Shown here: in pieces, positions 20,756 through 26,042 of the stretch
How the letters are laid out: every line of letters begins with the position of its first letter
How positions within the stretch are numbered: position 1 is the stretch's first letter
From: Candolleomyces eurysporus
Taxonomy: Eukaryota; Basidiomycota; Agaricomycetes; Agaricales; Psathyrellaceae
Direction: 5' to 3'
NCBI GenBank assembly: GCA_027579435.1
Contig: JANBPK010001591.1
Coordinates: forward strand, 1-26,042
Length of the DNA stretch: 26,042 nucleotides
The notes under the pieces: model-generated
Database searches by the model: none
Seen by the model: only the letters and a program-made list of their open reading frames with translations
What the model was told of the DNA's origin: nothing
Translations under genes and position numbers: made by a program

Positions 20756-21388
20756 TCAAGCCTGACTATAACGTCCAAGCTGATACCACTTCACCTTCCC
20801 CTCCAAATTCAACAATTTTCTTCGTTCCCTCCTACACAACTCACAAAACGTCCCCCAAACACCGATTTGCACCGTGACGAAGATAATCTCGAGTATAGTG
20901 GCAGGCAGGATTTGTTGAGGTGTGGGAGTACCCCAATCATCTGTCCATGAATTGAACACGACCGTGAGGCTAATGAGGACCGGGAAGTCCGCAAACCAAG
21001 CCAGCATTATGAAGAGCGCTGCACTTATTGATGGTAGGCGGCAATAGCAAGGCAGGAAAGTATGGTGGGGAGCATTTGAATTGGGGGTGGGAGGTGGAGG
21101 AAAGGTTGGCGGAGTAATTGGATACTCGGCTTGAGATGAAGGCAGTGTAGCGGGAGGTTTATCGGCTTGTACACTTCTCCTGGCCTGTAATTTTCGCTCC
21201 TTCGAACGAAGAGCCAGCATGGTGATATCGAAGATCAGGGTCGCTCCAGCTGCACATGGTGAAAGGAGGTAGGACATGAATCCGAAAAAGGCCATCGAGA
21301 GGCCAAGAATGATAATTGACAGGATGATAGAGGCCCACAGCAACCTGGGGAGAAGTCGTTCTCGGGGAGTAATAAGGATGTTCTCCAT
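20756..21388 (-). CDS. Hypothetical four-helix membrane protein
   Basis: Uninterrupted frame of 210 residues starting MENILITPRERLLPRLLW. Hydrophobic segments at about 16-42 and 43-62 form a hairpin. A polar, Pro-rich loop follows (TPPTFPPPPTP near residue 95), then two more segments at about 124-150 and 163-187. The end is basic (CRRERRKLLNLEGKVKWYQ), which would place the C-terminus on the cytosolic side under the positive-inside rule. No enzyme motif or named domain recognised; the shape resembles MARVEL-like or other small four-helix proteins common in Agaricomycetes. Start chosen as the first ATG before the first helix; an upstream exon cannot be excluded. It precedes two further membrane-protein genes, with no sign of common origin by eye. 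Confidence 0.7.
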   Translation of the reverse strand: MENILITPRERLLPRLLWASIILSIIILGLSMAFFGFMSYLLSPCAAGATLIFDITMLALRSKERKLQARRSVQADKPPATLPSSQAEYPITPPTFPPPPTPNSNAPHHTFLPCYCRLPSISAALFIMLAWFADFPVLISLTVVFNSWTDDWGTPTPQQILPATILEIIFVTVQIGVWGTFCELCRRERRKLLNLEGKVKWYQLGRYSQA

Positions 21389-22716
21389 CGAGGGGTTGTC
21401 GTACAGCTGGAGAGAAACTTCAGGAAGTCAGATGAGATGAGTCGTTATCAGCGACGGTTTGCATTTATATACTGCTTCCATAGTAGCTCGAACGCCGCAT
21501 CCAGCCAAACTGATGTTTCCAAGTTGAGATGCATCGCATTGTCGGAACACGTGGTCATCGTTGGGGCTGTTTTGAAATAGGGTCCAAGGTTCTTCGACGA
21601 AATTGGCAGTGACATTCTCGCCGAGATTCTGGTTTCAGCGAGTGAATCGGGAGCCAGAGGGCCTTGAGGGCGAGTGTCAAGTGTAGAACTGCGGAGAACT
21701 TTTTCGTCGTCATAGGAGGAAACGAATGAATGCCATGACTATCTTCATTTAATACAACAGCATGAAACGTGAAACAAGAGTGTCGTTACTATGATATACA
21801 ATATAGAGTGCTGCACACAGCCTCGCTCATAAGAGTGCTAGCCATTCAGTGTCAGAGGCAATTTGTGGGCGGTACACTCTTAGAGGCAACGGCGGGGCAT
21901 GCCCGCAGCTGCGGATATCAGGCTCGGGGAAAAGAAGCCATCTCCCAGATTCTCTCGAATGAGATGAACGGCAGGGTTTGATCCAAGGCTGGGTACGTTG
22001 GAAAAGCAGCATTATTCGTGGTTTCTCGGTGCTAAACTCGTAAAATTTCGGTTCAATACAACGTAGGATAAAAGAGTCAGGAGTGTACGAAGTAAAGTGA
22101 ACTGGAGCCATTCCGGAAAGAGTACTACTTAGCGAGGTGAAGAAATCGACCCCGCTCAGATGAGAATCAAAATAATACGAACACCGATCTGACCGTCCTT
22201 GAAGTCCAATAATACCGTGGTAGATATGCGTGATATCTCGAAAACATTGAGCAAAGCAACGAAGCGCCAAAGTTGGAATTATCTCGCTTGCCTAGTCAAG
22301 TCCAATACAATAGATTCAAGCTGCGGACTAACCTCTCGTTCAACCCCGTTAGTCTGCGCTACTCTTTGCGGTCCCCGTCCTATTTTTTGAGCTCGAATCA
22401 GGATTTGATTGTTTGCATAGACATTATCGGACGAAGACATGTTTTTGATCACGCCCTTGCATAGTTGCGCCACGAGGTCAAGCCCTTTTATTAGCGCTGA
22501 GCAGCTTGGCCCAAGGTGCTCAGTGACATTGGAAATCATCATTAATTGGGGTTGTAGTGTAGTTCAGCTAGGAATCTCTTGACATGGTATAGATTAAAAA
22601 TCAGTATGTCTGTTCGCCAAGGTGGGGAACTCGGGGGCAGTCGACAGGACGATACGTCACAATCTCATCATCGTCAGGTCATAATTTCTCTTCGTAATCC
22701 AGTGATAGTTTGCCAT
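21389..22716. other. Intergenic, no confident gene
   Basis: Minus-strand frames at 22542-22279 and 22270-21827 are moderately long and partly protein-like (for example LRCFAQCFRDITHIYHG), but they are in different frames, the second lacks an ATG at its start, and I found no splice pair that joins them in phase. They are therefore left unannotated. The left end holds the promoter of the four-helix protein gene. Confidence 0.4.
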
Positions 22717-23884
22717 TCAAACGGTAATATGGGTAACTTGGGGCTGCTGCATCGCACTGTTCATAGGCATAGCAGGCTGCATGGCCATCGGCTGACCAGC
22801 AGATGATATTGGATATTGTGGGTATCCACCGGCGTAATGGCCGTAACGGCCGTCATTTGGATAGTACCCAGGCATTTCGTAGAACCAGGGTAGCTCTGTA
22901 CAAACCAAAAAGCCAATGTTAGAACCAAGGAATTCGAAGTGAGAGCCTGAGAAAAGGTTCATACTGACCTCGAATGGGAGCATAGTTAATATCATGTCGC
23001 CCGAGCCGCTTTGCGTGTCCAATGAGTTTGAATAGGACGTGAAGAGCGATGAGGTATGCTGCAAAGAGGGCCCAAGAAAACGCTTGAACGACTTTCATTT
23101 GTTTGCAGGACGAGCTGGAACTGACTAAATATGCCACATCATGTGTCAAGACCTTTTTGCATCAGGCTATAACTGTGACTTACTTGAACGACCGTTGCTA
23201 GCGTCCGTACTTCCTTCGAGGTTATGGCAGTGTGTATCGCCGATGATATCGCTAAAACAGAGTGGTATCTCGTTAGAGAACTGGGAGAGTTGCGTCCGGG
23301 AAGCATCGCGTACGTTGCCCATGCACTCGCGACTGGTTACAACGGCGTCAGAATAACACGCACGAGATAACCCAGAAAAAACTGTCACTCACCTAGCCAA
23401 AGGATCCCAAAGAAGAAAAANGAAGAAAATCTCGAAACGCGGTTGAGGCCACAGAGAATTAGCGCTGGAGACTGTACACTGAGGACACCCATTGCGAACC
23501 AGGACGAGAACACACTGTACAAACCTTAGAAGGAAGATTAATATGTTCAATGAAGCAACGATTAAGGCAAATATAATGAAGCCTCCTGCAAGGATATGAG
23601 ATCATGTTATACGAAATGGATATGATTCGAAGCCACTTGCCTCCAAAAGATGTACCGAGGATGCTGGCAAAGTTGGCACTTATTCCAAGGACACCCGCTG
23701 CATTCCCAAGAGGTCAGCTTTTTCACTTCGACGCACTGATACATATCTCGGTAAGATTTACCTGCGAGCAGTACCACGAAGACTATGCGATAGAACCACG
23801 AGCGCATTGAAGACGTAATCTCGCGAAGTAGTTAGCGTACTTACTATAGAATGCACGCCTGTTGTTCACGAATTGTTGGGTCAT
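22717..23884 (-). CDS. MARVEL-like four-helix membrane protein
   Basis: Eight exons: 23884-23845, 23782-23762, 23697-23641, 23585-23525, 23464-23393, 23332-23184, 23124-22969, 22895-22717; phases all consistent, 244 residues. Short cytosolic start (MTQQFVNNRRAFY), helix 1 (IFVVLLAAGVLGISANFAS), helix 2 (IIFALIVASLNILIFLL), a WPQPRFEIFF segment entering helix 3, an extracellular loop with cysteines, helix 4 (AFSWALFAAYLIALHVLFKL), then ELPWFYEMPGYYP and a Gly/Tyr/Met/Gln-rich tail ending THITV. This layout fits basidiomycete MARVEL-type proteins, which are linked to membrane apposition and trafficking; exact role unknown. Intron 3 (23640-23586) has a GC donor (GCAAGT). Exon 6 has a second in-frame acceptor 81 nt further on (new start 23251). 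N at 23421 leaves one residue in helix 3 undefined. Confidence 0.82.
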
Positions 23885-25059
23885 CTCGATCTGCTATAGC
23901 GATAGGTCGCAGAAAAGAGGAGTAGCAAGGAGAATGCTTTTGGGGAACAACCACTGGTCGTGTGCCATTGGCAGAGTATTATTTTGGTAGACATTCTAGA
24001 TATGACGTCAAACAGCCTGGGGCTCCGTGTTCGTCTAACTCGCTCCGAGAATATCATCAGCAAGTGCATCATAGATATGACGGTTGAGCTTGGCTGGAAC
24101 GGAAGACTTCTTAGAGCTTCTTCGCCCAAATGGAAGCGACGGGTGGCTGGTGGTAGCTGGGAGATAAACTGCACAGCCGACCTAGCTAATGCCGAATAGA
24201 TCGGTGAGTCAGAACAGGAGAGACGACAGAGGACGCAGTGTACGTACTCGGAACTTCAGATAGGTAATTTGAAGTCACACCGTAGTTAGATAGACAAGCT
24301 CGCCAACTTGGCTCATCGTCACCGAGAGAGGCGAATTTCTTCGACCACTTAGACTCACCAAAAATCCAGGGCGGTCCTACACCGACTAGTGGCGATGGGA
24401 AGTCCAATGTAATATGAGCTGCGCTCAAATACATGATGGCATGCGTACAATAAAGCAGTGAAAGTTGTGGTTCTGGGTCGAGAACACTTGGATTACCACC
24501 TGCAGGGCCGTCGGGAGGTCCAGACTCAGTAACCAATCACCGATCAGTGATTAATACCCGGCACTCCGCATCGAACCGACGGCTACCGACGGCGACTTCG
24601 ATGTCCTTCTCACGCGCGTTACGTTGTCGCCAACTCCGAGTCGGTCATCGGTGATGGACCTACTTGCATACATGTGGTTACATCCCCTCGCCAGACAAAA
24701 GGGAAGGCATCCACACTTGGTTCAGGCTAACTGTGGGTCTCTTCAACTTGACGGAGGTACCGGGTTTCAAGTGTGCTGGCGGTGACTAGGATTCTCAGGA
24801 CTTCTGCACAATTTCAGGTACCAGGTGTCCCCCTCCTCGAAAATCCAAATAGGTCACTGTCATCAACGGTAGATGTCTATGATCAAGCGTCCTATTCAAT
24901 TCACAGCCACAAGGGACCTGGTTAACGCAGTTCGTCCTCAAGCGACGTCTACAATGGGTATATTACTTTTGGGAATGGGTCGCAACCATTTCGTTTCTTT
25001 CCTCGCACTTTGATGACCTTATCTCTGGAGTGTTGAGGTGCTCTTTGCCCCAGGCATAA
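23885..25059. other. Intergenic, possible isolated exon
   Basis: Contains a minus-strand frame at 24536-24186 with a hydrophobic stretch (LSLLYCTHAIMYLSAAHI) followed by a GTGAGT donor-like site near 24357-24352. It could be an exon of an unrecognised gene, but no matching neighbours or start were found. An imperfect palindrome (AATCACCGATCAGTGATT) lies at about 24535-24552. The right end is the promoter side of the next gene, with no clear TATA box seen. Confidence 0.4.
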
Positions 25060-26042
25060 ATGTCTGACATCCGGTGGCAAGATGATTCCCTTGCCGAGCA
25101 GACCTACACGCTCGTTGCTTTCTGGCTTGAGGTTGGTTGCTACAGTAAAACACAGGGCCCATTTGCTAATTGCGATCTCGCGACAGTCACTAATCTATGG
25201 TTTGTTTTATAAAAACGCAAAGCTATGGAAAAGTAACCCTTTTCCTTCAGGTGCCTATGCTATCCTGTTCATTGCGGCCACTGTCATTACCTTGAGGAAT
25301 AAGAGGGTGGGCGGTGGCTTCTCCTTGGTGCGTCACACGAGACTCCGATCGATTGGAAGACCTATTTCTCTGACTCGTTTCTGACATAGCCCTTCTTCCT
25401 TTCTACCATTTGGATGTTCCTTACGATTACATTTTACACCAGTCAGTACTCCACGCTCGATGGGCATCGCAATGTATCTGACGAGCCCATAGCCATAAGC
25501 ATATACCGGGGGATCCGAGCCTATGCCTTGGCTCTCGTTCCTCCGATGCCCGTCAGCTACTACCATGACTTTGCGATGTGGGATAATTTATCGTCTCCAT
25601 TCATAGTAACCTTTCTCGTATGGCATGCGGATATATTGGTGGTGAGCAGGGTTGCCGTCTCCTCCTTCGCCGATGTTAACGTCCCTTCCCAGATCTACCG
25701 TTGTTTCGTTGTCTGGGATCGCCGACTCTCTGTAGTCACAGTGCCTATTTTGCTCCTACTAACGAGCATTGGTGCGTCTATTCTGTGTCGTCCTCGTCCC
25801 GTCGCTGATGATTTGATAACCACCGTAAACACTAGTCATCAATTCCATTACATTCAGGTCATTTGTGGAGCCCGGCTCAATCTCAAGGTCGATTACTTCG
25901 GTGCTATTTTCGATGGTGTATCCCGTCAATCTCGCCCAAAATATTTTAACAACCGGACTCATCTCGTACCGAATATGGTGCCAACACAAGGAGTCTCAAG
26001 CCAGCGGGCTTTCTCAATCTGGCTTTGGAATGAGTCTCTTGA
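25060..26042 (+). CDS. Multi-pass integral membrane protein, Agaricomycete-type, 3' truncated by window
   Basis: Seven exons so far: 25060-25131, 25187-25199 (13 nt), 25251-25327, 25390-25441, 25493-25641, 25693-25771, 25836-26042+; introns 51-64 nt, all phases consistent. The spliced protein starts MSDIRWQDDSLAEQTYTLV and passes through helices such as WLESLIYGAYAILFIAATV, TIWMFLTITFYT, FIVTFLVWHADILVIYRCFV and VVTVPILLLLTSI, then LAQNILTTGLISYRIWCQHK. The LADxxLVYRCxxVW-like block followed by helices and an YRIW cytosolic turn is typical of a large, uncharacterised seven-helix-like membrane family expanded in mushroom fungi (family knowledge, not searched). No catalytic motif seen. Exon 2 is only 13 nt but is needed to keep both phase and the LESLIYG motif. 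The last junction (acceptor CACTAG, 25835) is the least certain. Confidence 0.8.

Noticed and set aside
21827..22542. Two minus-strand frames as one spliced gene
   Set aside because: No donor and acceptor pair joins them in phase, and the second has no ATG or known motif.
23421..23421. N as a spurious extra base in the MARVEL-like gene
   Set aside because: Deleting it gives a plausible hydrophobic run but breaks the phase of the next intron; keeping it as a real base makes every later junction consistent.
24186..24536. Frame with a hydrophobic stretch as a complete gene
   Set aside because: No ATG at its start, no partner exons, and no recognised family; left as a possible exon only.
1..26042. 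CRISPR arrays, rRNA, retrotransposon coding regions or viral genes
   Set aside because: No regular short repeats, rRNA-like sequence, reverse transcriptase, integrase or transposase motifs were seen on either strand.

Overview
The window reads as a draft nuclear contig from a mushroom-forming basidiomycete (Agaricomycetes). The signs are many introns of about 50-75 nt with GT(G/A)NGT donors and CTNAY-like branch sites, F-box/leucine-rich families typical of that class, a MARVEL-type four-helix membrane protein with the basidiomycete PWF-EMPGYY tail, and six isolated N calls (8025, 8120, 9269, 17436, 17498, 23421). No database was searched; all gene models are hand-spliced and checked for reading phase.

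Layout. 1-1762: 3' part of a kinesin-14 (C-terminal motor) gene, + strand. 2609-7402 and 7403-about 13085: two tandem copies of one unit. Each copy holds a small secreted cysteine-rich protein gene (SSP, +), a coiled-coil/F-box gene (called A, -) and a second F-box gene (called B, +) divergent from A. The junction cuts B1, which also carries a 2-nt frameshift, so B1 is a pseudogene while B2 runs on intact. Copy 2 carries about 0.9 kb of extra DNA with terminal inverted repeats, a likely non-autonomous DNA transposon. 13936-16612: ten-exon, membrane-anchored GH5 exo-beta-1,3-glucanase-like gene (-) that has lost its expected catalytic nucleophile. 17542-19168: a third, more diverged A gene (A3, -) with no B partner. 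20756-26042: three genes for multi-pass membrane proteins, the last one running off the right end.

How the parts relate. The three A genes share an unusual 5' architecture: a coding exon 1 of only 7 coding nt (ATG + 4 nt), a 52-nt intron of identical length in all three, and probably a 5'-UTR intron just upstream. This explains a stop codon that would otherwise make A3 look dead. A and B proteins are presumably substrate receptors of SCF-type ubiquitin ligases, although that role is inferred from family only. SSP, A and B have been copied together; whether they act together is unknown. The most notable items are the duplication and its chimeric junction, the shared micro-exon architecture, the SSP family, and the GH5 pseudoenzyme candidate.
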